Assembly: GCF_009758415.1 (NCBI RefSeq)
Contig: NZ_WQRF01000003.1
Span: forward strand, 248,001 to 312,000
Direction of reading: 5' to 3'
Origin: Devosia marina
Lineage (GTDB): Bacteria > Pseudomonadota > Alphaproteobacteria > Rhizobiales > Devosiaceae
DNA length: 64,000 nt
Made by a program: the position numbers and the translations under genes. The notes below the pieces were generated by a model, which saw only the letters and a list, made by a program, of their open reading frames with translations, was not told the DNA's origin and ran no database searches. Of this stretch, positions 1-8,032 are shown piece by piece; position 1 is the first letter of the stretch, and the number at the start of each line of letters is the position of its first letter.

Positions 1-832
1 CCAGCAGGAAAATTGGCGGTACGCCGATGGCGGCGGCAACCAGCCCGGAAATCTCCTCGGTGACGAACCGATTGGATGTCTGGTCGGCTCGCGCATAGGC
101 ACCAAAGCCGCCATAGGGGTCCAGAAGCCGGTCGACAGCCGTGAGTGTCGCCTCCAGATTGGCGCCGCGGGTCAGACTGAGCAGCACCTCGTTGAAGGCG
201 CCATTCATGTCGTAGGCCGCGGCAAGGCCTGAACGGCTCATCCAGATGACACCGAAGCGTGCATCATCCGGTATCAGTTCACCTGGCGCCGTCGTGTAGA
301 GGAACTCCGGGCTTTGGGCGAGACCGACCACATCAAAGCTGCGTCTCGCCCCGTTCATGGTGGCGTTGAGTTGATCTCCAGGGTGCAGACCATGGGCCAG
401 CGCAAAGCTCTGCAGAAGAAGAATCTCGTCTGGCCTGCCCGACGCCGGAAGCCGGCCATCGGTGAGATAGACATCGTTGATGGCGGGACGTCCTCGGTCT
501 GGCAGCGATACGGCCTGCGCCTGCACCGGTAAAACTTGGCCAGGGATGTCGATCAGAGCGCGGCCCTGGACCCGCGATTGCACGGCAGCTACCCCCGGGA
601 TGGCCGCCAGCCGAGTGGTGAGGCGCTCAGGCGCGCGGCTGGCGGGTGCGAATATATCGGCCAGCCGATATCGGTCGTAATAGGCGTCGCGGGTTTCCGT
701 CAGCGAGGCCGTCAACCCGGTCATCATGACCAGCAGCATCACGCCGACGCCGATCACCACGCCGATAGCGGTCGCCTGCCCCTTGATGCGCCAAAGATCG
801 CGCAACAATTTCCGGTTGAGCGGGCTCACCAT
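1..832 (-). CDS. ABC transporter permease, FtsX/MacB type (C-terminus outside window)
   Basis: Reading from the ATG at 832 leftward gives 277 uninterrupted codons that run off the window. Residues of about 17-40 form a long hydrophobic helix ([18 protein letters not shown]), followed by a periplasmic-like domain; a second helix ([15 protein letters not shown]) begins at the window edge. This is the usual layout of FtsX-fold permeases of MacB/LolCE-type exporters: a first helix, a large extracytoplasmic domain, then the remaining helices. The start overlaps the stop of the upstream ATPase gene by seven bases, so the two are translationally coupled and form one exporter. The substrate cannot be told from sequence. 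Confidence 0.85.
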   Translation of the reverse strand, partial: MVSPLNRKLLRDLWRIKGQATAIGVVIGVGVMLLVMMTGLTASLTETRDAYYDRYRLADIFAPASRAPERLTTRLAAIPGVAAVQSRVQGRALIDIPGQVLPVQAQAVSLPDRGRPAINDVYLTDGRLPASGRPDEILLLQSFALAHGLHPGDQLNATMNGARRSFDVVGLAQSPEFLYTTAPGELIPDDARFGVIWMSRSGLAAAYDMNGAFNEVLLSLTRGANLEATLTAVDRLLDPYGGFGAYARADQTSNRFVTEEISGLVAAAIGVPPIFLL

Positions 833-1542
833 TCGATCGCCGCCGGATCCAGCTTGCTGTTGTTCTCGATCACCTCCCGAATATTGCCGTCGGCGAAATG
901 AATGACCCGATCAGCCATGGCTGCCGTGTTTGCGTTGTGGGTCACCACCAGAACGGTGGAACCCAGCTTTTCGTTGACGTCTCGCAGCACGCTCAGCACG
1001 GTCCGGCCCGTGGCGCTGTCCAGCGCGCCCGTGGGTTCGTCGCAGAACAGAACGTCAGGCTGTTTGGCGACTGCTCGGGCAATGGCAACCCGCTGCTGTT
1101 CACCCCCCGACATCTGTGCAGGAAAGTGATCGGTTCGTTCCCTCAGGCCGACGAGAGCAAGGGCGTCGTCGGGATCCATGGGATCGGAGGCGATCTCGGT
1201 GACAAGTTCGACGTTTTCGCGCGCGGTGAGGCTCGGCATCAGGTTGTAGAACTGGAAAACGAAGCCTACATGCTGGCGCCGATACCGGGTAAGTGCGGAA
1301 CTGCTCATTTCCGTCAGGCACTGGTCCAGGAAATGGGCCGTACCCTGGGTGGCACTGTCCAGCCCACCAACGATGTTGAGCAAGGTCGACTTGCCAGACC
1401 CGGACGGCCCGAGCAGAACCACAATTTCGCCCTGCGGGATATCGAGGTCTACGCCGCGCAGCGCGTGCACGGTGGAGCGACCCTCGCCATATGTCTTGGT
1501 GAGGCCGCGCGTCCTGAACGCAATCGGCTTGCCCACATTCAT
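826..1542 (-). CDS. ABC transporter ATP-binding protein, MacB/LolD family
   Basis: Cytoplasmic ATPase that powers the adjacent FtsX-type permease. Visible motifs are Walker [10 protein letters not shown], the Q-loop region, the ABC signature [14 protein letters not shown], Walker [13 protein letters not shown] and the switch histidine in VVTHN. These are those of the MacB/LolD/FtsE branch. The frame is open upstream to 1599, but the methionine at 1542 begins the canonical N-terminus ([18 protein letters not shown]) and gives about 238 residues, normal for the family. It is the promoter-proximal gene of a two-gene operon. It belongs to the chromosome flanking the accessory region rather than to the element. 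The stretch from 1543 to about 1950 holds no gene that I recognise. Confidence 0.9.
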   Translation of the reverse strand: MNVGKPIAFRTRGLTKTYGEGRSTVHALRGVDLDIPQGEIVVLLGPSGSGKSTLLNIVGGLDSATQGTAHFLDQCLTEMSSSALTRYRRQHVGFVFQFYNLMPSLTARENVELVTEIASDPMDPDDALALVGLRERTDHFPAQMSGGEQQRVAIARAVAKQPDVLFCDEPTGALDSATGRTVLSVLRDVNEKLGSTVLVVTHNANTAAMADRVIHFADGNIREVIENNSKLDPAAIEW

Positions 1543-1953
1543 CCCAAACTCTCCGGCGTCAGCCGACTCGCTGCCCCAAAGGCCTGCGCGCTCACCCAAG
1601 ACGGTTTCGCGCTAGTGCATCACGGGTGACGCCCGCATCGAATGGCTCCAAGCTAGCGCGCGATGCGAAGGGAATATAGGTCAAAACCACAGAGACTGTG
1701 CGATAGACGTCCCGTTAGAGCCTGACAGGTCTCCCGGGCATCGAAGGTGAATTGCTCCGCTACTGCGCGACCAGCTCGAATAGATATCGGTCTGCGACCC
1801 TGTGTAGCGTCGGCTTCTCGATCGCGGCCTACCCCGACAGGGAGGCGTATCTTTGCCAACGGCAGCGCGGCGATGATCTAAAACGATTGAAACCAACAAC
1901 GTGATCGGGCCCCTGTCATTCACCCTGGCTGCACACCGAAAACTCTAGACTTC

Positions 1954-2523
1954 AGTCGCATTACGGGAACCCTCGGCGGGCTGGTCCGTGACCTCACCTT
2001 GTCTCCGGAGTTCAGCAAGCGGGCAGAGAGCGCGCAAAAAGAATATCGGCGCATGCTGACCAAGGTTGAAGAAAAATTTGGCACAATGCCAATCGCGGCC
2101 CTCGAGGACAAGCGCGTGCGCGGCGACTTCATGGATTGGCGCGACGAGGTCTTGTCAGTGTCGGGACCTCGGGAAGCAGACAATCGGATATCAATCCTGA
2201 GCACTCTGTTGTCTTGGGCGGTCGATCGCACTCGAATTTGGCACAATCACGCCATTGGAATTGCGCGGCTGCACAAGACCGACCGGTCGGACAAGCTTTG
2301 GCTGCCAAAGCACGTTGAAGCATTCATGAGCGAGGCGTCCGTAGAAATGCAACGTGCGCTGATCCTAGCGCTGCATACAGGACAGCGTCAGGGGGATCTT
2401 CGCAAGTCTGTGCACACGATAATCGAGAAATACATGTCGCGTACGCGGGCGCTCGCCAAGTCAGCGATGACCAAGTTTGAGAACGCAAGCAGCACAGATT
2501 TTGCAAACCGTCGACCGCACTGA
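1954..2523 (+). pseudogene. Internally deleted tyrosine recombinase (phage-type integrase)
   Basis: The reading frame contains the arm-type and core-binding region of a rhizobial-type integrase (LTLSPEFSKRAESAQKEYRRML, here split over about residues 15-36) and then TGQRQGDL, the box I region with the first catalytic arginine. It jumps directly to KSVHTIIEKYMSRTRAL, which is the C-terminal end carrying the nucleophilic tyrosine. In intact relatives roughly 100 residues, including the H-x-x-R box, lie between these parts, so an in-frame internal deletion is inferred. The only starts inside the frame are weak (TTG at 1999), and the frame continues upstream without a good start. It cannot be an active recombinase. 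It marks the left edge of the accessory region. Confidence 0.7.
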
Positions 2524-2555
2524 AGCGGGAAGATCCACTAAGTAATTGAAATAAG

Positions 2556-2580
2556 TGGCGCGCCGGAGAGGATGAAACTG
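2556..2580. other. Possible left attachment-site remnant
   Basis: TGGCGCGCC followed by a GGAGAGGAT-like run lies 32 bases after the integrase remnant. The same nine bases followed by a similar purine run form the 3' end of tRNA-Arg at 46512. Beyond about 18 bases the similarity is lost. GGCGCGCC is palindromic and common in GC-rich DNA, so this is a weak candidate. Confidence 0.25.
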
Positions 2581-2617
2581 GGAACGCGTATGTGATTGTT
2601 TTTGAACTATAAACCAC

Positions 2618-3127
2618 TCAGCCCTGATGCCAGACCTCGTGCTCTATCATGGCAAAGTCAATTACTTTGGCAACGCACCCGTCCTCTGCAAGCGCGACAG
2701 ACATATCAAGAGTATGAAGGATACCAACGCTACGAAAAAGCGCATGGACGCGCTGCGCCTCATCCTGAGCAATCGTGCCGATCTTTTGAAATCGAGAATC
2801 TACAAATTCCATTTCAAATGCCAGTTCCGGGAGAAACTCGTTCGAAACATCAGCGCCATAGCGATCAAATACCCGCTGAGGGGAGCAAATCTGAAAGCCC
2901 TCCGGGATGAGGGTCATCAACTCTGTTGACGCTGACGCGCGCGCATATGCTTCAATCTCGGACCGGAACACAGCGCACGCATGTCGTTCGTCGGCACTGT
3001 GGCGATAGACTTTCCGAACACGACCAAGGCTCCGGCTCACGAAAATAATGCCGTAGGCGCCTTCGTCCAGATACACAAAATCGGTGCCGGCAAGGATCAG
3101 CCCGCGCGCGTCGTTCGCGAAGCCCAT
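2618..3127 (-). CDS. Small protein-kinase-like protein
   Basis: A 169-residue protein when started at the methionine at 3127, two bases after the stop of the upstream gene. It keeps the outline of a kinase N-lobe: a glycine-loop-like DEGAYGIIFV at about 21-30, a lysine in VRKVY at about 39, and a glutamate in SEIEAY at about 57. Near the end KVIDFAMIE resembles the metal-binding DFG motif with alanine replacing glycine. The catalytic-loop region (ILHTLDMSVA) is not a good HRD match, so it may be a minimal or inactive kinase. It is the last gene of a three-gene operon behind parB. Substrate and role are unknown; the fold assignment is inferred from these motifs only. Confidence 0.5.
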   Translation of the reverse strand: MGFANDARGLILAGTDFVYLDEGAYGIIFVSRSLGRVRKVYRHSADERHACAVFRSEIEAYARASASTELMTLIPEGFQICSPQRVFDRYGADVSNEFLPELAFEMEFVDSRFQKIGTIAQDEAQRVHALFRSVGILHTLDMSVALAEDGCVAKVIDFAMIEHEVWHQG

Positions 3128-3128
3128 C

Positions 3129-3371
3129 CTAACCTTCGTCCTTATCGGATACCGGAATACCGGACCCCTTAACGGCCCCCGTTTCCAGATGGATGGTGGC
3201 GATCGCCTGATAAAGCGCCCATAAAGACTCTGCCGCACCATCGGCGAGCGCTTTCCAGTCAGGATTCGCTTGAACTTGTTGATGCTCGCACAGTTCGCTG
3301 GCGACGGCCCGGCTCAGAAACGACGCCATGTGAAGAGCTTCATGCCGACCGTAGCTATCCATTTCTGTCAT
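3129..3371 (-). CDS. Conserved small protein of mobile elements
   Basis: An 80-residue soluble protein beginning MTEMDSYGRHEALHM, with a strong ribosome-binding site (GAGGAGAG) before the ATG at 3371. The frame extends further upstream to 3659, but that part overlaps parB and lacks a ribosome site. Proteins of this size with a GRHEALHM..SFL start are, to my knowledge, often found beside plasmid- or ICE-type parB genes in Alphaproteobacteria, with no known function. It lies between parB and the kinase-like gene in one operon. Confidence 0.7.
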   Translation of the reverse strand: MTEMDSYGRHEALHMASFLSRAVASELCEHQQVQANPDWKALADGAAESLWALYQAIATIHLETGAVKGSGIPVSDKDEG

Positions 3372-3502
3372 AACTTTCTCTCCTCTGCTCACGCCGTTCA
3401 ACCTATTCCAATGGTCGACCACGTGCGAAGTGTGTGAGTACCTGCCATCGTGTATAATGCCGGCCGCGGCCTCGCGGGCGCGACCGGCGCAGTCGGTCGC
3501 GA

Positions 3503-5347
3503 TCACGCGGCCTGTTTTACGGAAATGTGTTGATCCTGACCGCGAAGAACCGCCGGTAGCCAACCAGTACCGGTAAGCTCGCGTGCAGCAAGTGCAGCCA
3601 ATTCCGCCTTTTTCATGCGTGACCATGCGGGTGCGGGCGATACGCCCTTCGCTTCGCACAGGGCAGCGATAATCTGCTTGCTGTTGATCCGACTGAAATA
3701 TGTCGACACGTCCGGCGTGTACTGTTTGCTCATGTCGAAACCGATTGCGTCCGCAACCATGTCGGCATGGGCGAAGCGTCCGGCTTCGGGACGATCTACC
3801 TTCTGGCGCACCGCATCAATAGCCCGTGCGCCGATATGGGCGAGCAGACCGAGCAACGTGTCCTGCGATTGCGAAAGACACCAACCCCACAGATCGGACG
3901 GATCTTCGGGCAGAAGCTCCGTCCAGCGTGTCTCGGCATCGGCGAATGCCTGCACTACGGGCATCGGCTCCGGGTCGGGCAAATGCCACTCCGGGCGCGA
4001 CCCGCTGAGCGACAGCCTCAGGCACGACAGGTCACCTGCACCTGTGTAGAAGGCGGACAATGCCAGCGCGTGCACGACAGCCGCGACCATGACCTGCACG
4101 TTCTCACCGGCTACGGACTGGAGCGCCGCGGTCTTGCGTGCCGTCAGTTCGGTGACAAGCGTTGCCGGCAAGATGGCAGCGTCTCGGGCAGGCTTATGAT
4201 CTTCAAGGGTCTCAGTCTGCCGGGACGCGTCACGCCGGATAAATCCGCGTTCGACCGTCGCCGTGCCGTTCCAGTCAATGCTAATAATCGCGCCCGCTGA
4301 TACCAGGATTTCCGGCGTCCAGCACTCCTGAGCCGCGTCCAGTTCGTCAAGGCGGTCCTGGATAGCGTCCAGGCGTGCAAGAACCGTCTCGTCGCCCTCG
4401 TCGGCTTCGGGTGAGTCGGCGAGTTCGTCGTACTCAGCTGACAGGGCCTCAAGCTCGGCTTGCTGTTCGCCGGACAGTGCGATTCGCTCGGGTCTGACGC
4501 GGCGACATTGCGCGTTCACGTCCTCGAACGCATCGGCCAGTTCGACCCAGGCCCAGCCTTCAGCGCGGACCTCCTCAACGACGGTTGCGAGTTTTTCGGT
4601 AACCAATCGGTCAAGCAGAACGGGATCGAGGATTGTACCGCTATGGGCATCATCGAACAGGTCGCGCCTTACGCCACCTCCGGACTGTTCGTAGATATCC
4701 AGCCCGACGAAACGGACCCGCCTGTCAGATGCCGGAATCTCGCCCTCCGTCAGAGCGTTACGGATCGTCCGTGCGCTGCGGTTCCATCCCGGCAGGTCTC
4801 CAAGCACGCGTGCCTGTGCCGCATGATCGTCTGTGATTGCGAAAGCCTGTGCTTCTTCCAGATCGATATCGCCGTTGCGGTAAGCGTCCAGCACGACCGG
4901 GCTGAGACGACCCAGTTTTAGTCGCTTCAGAACCACGCTTTCACTAACGCCGAACCGGCGGGCTACGGCGGCAACATCAAGGCCCCGATCCACAAGATCG
5001 CGGAAGGCCTCGAACTGGTCGGCCGGATGCATGGCAACCCGCACGACGTTTTCGGCAAGGGACAGCTCCCCAGCATCAGCTTCTGCTGCGACCAGATCAC
5101 AGCGCACGGGAGCATCCGGGGCGATACGCTTCTGCGAGGCTAGCAACTGTAATGCCTTCAGCCGGCGCTGCCCGGCGACGACGGCGAATTTGCCGCCTTT
5201 GGCCTTGCGGACAATCAGCGCCTGCAAAAGCCCGTGCGCCTCGATCGATGCGGCAAGCTCGTCGATTGCTTCACTCGCACCGGTCTTGCGGCCATTGCCG
5301 GTCCAGACGGTGAGCTTGTTTAGAGGGATGGATTGCGTCTCGGTCAT
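3503..5347 (-). CDS. ParB/Spo0J-family nuclease-like partition protein, element-borne
   Basis: A 614-residue protein with an N-terminal ParB domain (about 1-95, containing AGQRRLKAL, the counterpart of the GERR box). A helix-turn-helix follows (about 130-190, DVAAVARRFGVSESVVLKRL). The long, acidic C-terminal part has no recognisable domain. Chromosomal ParB proteins are about 300 residues; this doubled length is typical of ParB-like proteins in rhizobial and sphingomonad plasmids and integrative elements. The ATG at 5347 was chosen because AAAGGAGAAAG precedes it; the frame is open to 5419. No parA is next to it or anywhere in the window, so a role in DNA binding or gene control on the element is as likely as partition. 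Confidence 0.85.
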   Translation of the reverse strand: MTETQSIPLNKLTVWTGNGRKTGASEAIDELAASIEAHGLLQALIVRKAKGGKFAVVAGQRRLKALQLLASQKRIAPDAPVRCDLVAAEADAGELSLAENVVRVAMHPADQFEAFRDLVDRGLDVAAVARRFGVSESVVLKRLKLGRLSPVVLDAYRNGDIDLEEAQAFAITDDHAAQARVLGDLPGWNRSARTIRNALTEGEIPASDRRVRFVGLDIYEQSGGGVRRDLFDDAHSGTILDPVLLDRLVTEKLATVVEEVRAEGWAWVELADAFEDVNAQCRRVRPERIALSGEQQAELEALSAEYDELADSPEADEGDETVLARLDAIQDRLDELDAAQECWTPEILVSAGAIISIDWNGTATVERGFIRRDASRQTETLEDHKPARDAAILPATLVTELTARKTAALQSVAGENVQVMVAAVVHALALSAFYTGAGDLSCLRLSLSGSRPEWHLPDPEPMPVVQAFADAETRWTELLPEDPSDLWGWCLSQSQDTLLGLLAHIGARAIDAVRQKVDRPEAGRFAHADMVADAIGFDMSKQYTPDVSTYFSRINSKQIIAALCEAKGVSPAPAWSRMKKAELAALAARELTGTGWLPAVLRGQDQHISVKQAA

Positions 5348-5530
5348 GACTTTCTCCTTTGTTGTCGGTTGGCTCAAGACGCCAGGGAGAAAGGACGGGC
5401 GGACAAGCCGCACAGTCACCGCGGCACGCGGCTACGGCCAACACGGCCCGGCGCCAGCCGGGGTGGTGCGGGCGGGCCGTTGACCGGGCGGCGCGCCCGG
5501 CCGCAATGGCGGCATGAATTGAGCTAACGG
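5348..5530 (-). promoter_or_regulatory. Conserved GC-rich leader of parB (copy 1 of a repeated leader)
   Basis: Non-coding DNA directly upstream of parB shares ordered blocks with the leaders at 30512 and 40745. These are CTCAAGACGC at 5373, AAGGACGGGCGG at 5391, GGCCAACACGG at 5436 and GTGGTGCGGGCGGG at 5463, in that order and at similar distances from the start codon. It is rich in self-complementary GC tracts. The region from 5531 to 5743 shows no gene. Confidence 0.6.
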
Positions 5531-5743
5531 CGGGAAACGGTTATGGCCTATGCGGTCTATCCGAAGTCAGTACGGATGTGCCCGAGAGACGATGAGGTGC
5601 TCACAGATCAAGCAATAGGAGACCAGCTACGAAAGGACTCGTCAAAGAAGCCGAAGTTGAGGCACCCACCGGAAAGGCCGTAGTGTCCTCTGGTACGCCG
5701 AGAGGACCATCCGTCAGTTTCGGTTTCCAAGCAGAACCCGGAC

Positions 5744-6913
5744 TCAGCCCCATACTTGCGAATTGACGCTTCCAAGGCGCCGTAAAGCAGACCCAACCAA
5801 CTCGATGGCTCGAACAATCTCTTCCTCAGTGGTCACATACCCGACGCTGAATCTCAGCGATGACCGCGCCTCCTCCTCCGTCAGCCCAATACCGCGTAAG
5901 ACGTGTGAGGCTTGCGGTGTTCCGGATGTGCATGCGGATCCTGTAGAGGCTGCTAAATGAGGTTGAAGCGCGGCCAAGATATCTTCCGCCTCATAGCCCG
6001 GAAAGCGGACGTTGAGATTTCCTGGATGCCGTTCACTCAAGGAAGGACCGTTGAGCAAGATATCAAAGCCAAGAGTGTTAAGCCCATTCCAGAATTTTGC
6101 TGTCTTAGCCCGAAGTTTCTCCCGCTCGCCTTGACAGCTCCCAAACACTTCTGCGGCGGCGCCCATTCCAACACAAAGAGGTACGGGTAATGTTCCAGAT
6201 CGAATATTGCGCTGCTGCCCTCCTCCGAAAATGAGCGGCGCAATCATGTTCTGAATTTCTCGCCTCACATAGAGGCATCCGACACCCTTCGGCCCGTACA
6301 TCTTGTGCCCCGACAGACTTATCAAGTCCGCGCACGAAGTGATCGCGGACATGTCCGACGCTACTGGCATTTGCGCAGCGTCCAAGTGCACCAATGCCCC
6401 GAAACGCGCAGCGCGTTTATAAATTTTATCAACCCGCTGAATCGTTCCTATCTCTCCATTTACTGATCCGAAAGTCACTAGAAGAGTGTTTTCATCCGTA
6501 GCGGCTTCCAGCTCCTCCTCGGAAATGTACCCATCTTCATCAACGTTGCACCTATTGATCACCGCCCCAAAGTCTTCTGCCGCAACGCGACACGGATCGA
6601 GGACACTCTTGTGCTCAATGGTCGTGGTGACAATTTTATTACGATTTCCTCCGACCAATAGTTTCCGTAATCCGAGTATCGCAAGGTTGTTTGATTCTGT
6701 TGCTCCGGACGTAAATATAATTTCATCTGGATCGCAGGATATATAACTTGCTATTCTTATCTGAGCCGCCTCAATGGCGCGGTCAGCGTCCCATCCCGCT
6801 GCATGACCCGCTGAGTGGGGATTGGCGAACGATTCGGTAAAGTACGGTAACATTGTCCGCAGAATAGCGGAATCGACCGGCGTTGACGCCTGATAGTCAA
6901 GATAGATGGGCAT
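5744..6913 (-). CDS. sspA: Cysteine desulfurase of the phosphorothioation system (SspA/DndA type)
   Basis: A PLP-dependent enzyme of the NifS/IscS class, which takes sulfur from cysteine and passes it as a persulfide to the DNA-modifying PAPS-reductase-like protein. Visible features: ATESNN near the cofactor, HLDAAQ with the PLP aspartate, LSGHKMYGPKG with the Schiff-base lysine, and STGSACTSG with the sulfur-carrying cysteine. The start at 6913 (MPIYLDYQASTPVD) matches the family N-terminus; an in-frame ATG lies four codons upstream and neither has a clear Shine-Dalgarno sequence. It is transcribed divergently from sspBCD across a 160-base control region. Assignment to DNA sulfur modification rather than iron-sulfur assembly rests on this neighbourhood. 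Confidence 0.88.
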   Translation of the reverse strand: MPIYLDYQASTPVDSAILRTMLPYFTESFANPHSAGHAAGWDADRAIEAAQIRIASYISCDPDEIIFTSGATESNNLAILGLRKLLVGGNRNKIVTTTIEHKSVLDPCRVAAEDFGAVINRCNVDEDGYISEEELEAATDENTLLVTFGSVNGEIGTIQRVDKIYKRAARFGALVHLDAAQMPVASDMSAITSCADLISLSGHKMYGPKGVGCLYVRREIQNMIAPLIFGGGQQRNIRSGTLPVPLCVGMGAAAEVFGSCQGEREKLRAKTAKFWNGLNTLGFDILLNGPSLSERHPGNLNVRFPGYEAEDILAALQPHLAASTGSACTSGTPQASHVLRGIGLTEEEARSSLRFSVGYVTTEEEIVRAIELVGSALRRLGSVNSQVWG

Positions 6914-6991
6914 GTAATTTTGCATGAAATGACAAATGCTTACGCCGAAAGTTGTTGATGAACCTCACTTAGCGGCGATTACGTCGCCTAT

Positions 6992-7066
6992 CTGGAGGAC
7001 CGCTCCAGCTTTTCATTGACCCTATCATGGGAAAGGGGCTAGAGTCGAGCTGGACGGACGATCCAG
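6992..7066. promoter_or_regulatory. ssp divergent control region: two CTGGA-N7-TCCAG inverted repeats and a promoter
   Basis: Two inverted repeats of identical form, CTGGA-N7-TCCAG, lie at 6992-7008 and 7050-7066, 58 bases apart; both spacers contain GGAC. Between them is a plausible promoter toward sspB: TTGACC at 7016, 17 bases, CTAGAG at 7039. The right repeat would cover the start site and the left one sits just upstream of the -35, a typical arrangement for a repressor. The protein that binds is not known. Confidence 0.55.
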
Positions 7067-7075
7067 CGAGGGGCA

Positions 7076-8032
7076 ATGTCTAGGGGACCATTATTTGAGA
7101 ACGGCTATAAGCCGCTTTTTTCCGGCCATGAAACTTTTCCGCTACGCTATGGATGGCTCAAGAAAGTATATGACGCAGTTGCGAGTCACGATGACGGCAT
7201 CGCAAGTAAATCCATATTTTCTGATGATACTGCAATCGCGAGATTCGGAGTTGGGAAGAATATGGTCTCGTCCATGCGGTATTGGGCGGCGGCATGTGAA
7301 ATTATCGAAGATATTCCCGGAAATCAGATTCGCATAAAAGCTCTTGGCCATAAACTCTTTGGAGCCTCCGGATTAGACCCATATATGGAATCGCCATCCA
7401 CCTTGTGGATACTGCATTGGCGACTTTGCGGTCGGGCGGACAGAACGACCTGGTTTTGGGCGTTTAATCATTTCTCCCATTTGACCTTTGAGCGCGACGC
7501 CCTGAGTAAGGGTCTGCTGGCTATTGCCCATGAGAGGGGCTGGCCTCGGGTCTCTGCGGCGACAGTAAAGCGAGACGTTGAATGCTTCGTGCGAACATAC
7601 GCCGCCAAAGCCGCTTCCGCTCAACTTTCCCATGAAGAAGCACTTGAGTCTCCGCTGACTGAGTTAGGCTTGATCCGTGCAACGGGCAAAAAGGACGGTT
7701 TTCGGTTTGTCCGAGGGGCAAAGTCTAGTCTGGGTGACGGGGTCTTTGCGTATGCTTTGATTGAGTTCTGGCAGCGATATTCGAAATCCAAGACCTTGTC
7801 GTTCGAAGCGATCGCTCATGGCCCGGGCTCCCCTGGGCGCGTTTTCGCCTTGGATGAAGGTGACCTCGCCGATCGCCTGTCAGAGATCGAAGATGCGACC
7901 GAAGGTCTTTTGCGCTGGTCGGAGACGGCCGGTTTGAAGCAGGTCATTCGGTCAGCAGACCTCAATGTCGAGGCAGCGCTTGGCCTCGTAGACGCTGACT
8001 TCCGTGTGCGCGAGCGAATGAAGGTGGCGTAA
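7076..8032 (+). CDS. sspB: DUF4007 protein, SspB-type DNA nickase
   Basis: A 318-residue protein whose N-terminus (FSGHETFPLRYGWLKKVYD, then FGVGKNMVSSMRYWA) is characteristic of DUF4007. In SspABCD systems this family is the nickase needed for sulfur insertion in one DNA strand. It is the first gene of a tight cluster: its TAA shares a base with the ATG of sspC. The start follows GAGGGGCA, a usable ribosome site. The length is that of the family, and no truncation is seen. The role is taken from knowledge of the family; the DUF assignment is by recognition of these motifs. Confidence 0.88.
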   Translation: MSRGPLFENGYKPLFSGHETFPLRYGWLKKVYDAVASHDDGIASKSIFSDDTAIARFGVGKNMVSSMRYWAAACEIIEDIPGNQIRIKALGHKLFGASGLDPYMESPSTLWILHWRLCGRADRTTWFWAFNHFSHLTFERDALSKGLLAIAHERGWPRVSAATVKRDVECFVRTYAAKAASAQLSHEEALESPLTELGLIRATGKKDGFRFVRGAKSSLGDGVFAYALIEFWQRYSKSKTLSFEAIAHGPGSPGRVFALDEGDLADRLSEIEDATEGLLRWSETAGLKQVIRSADLNVEAALGLVDADFRVRERMKVA

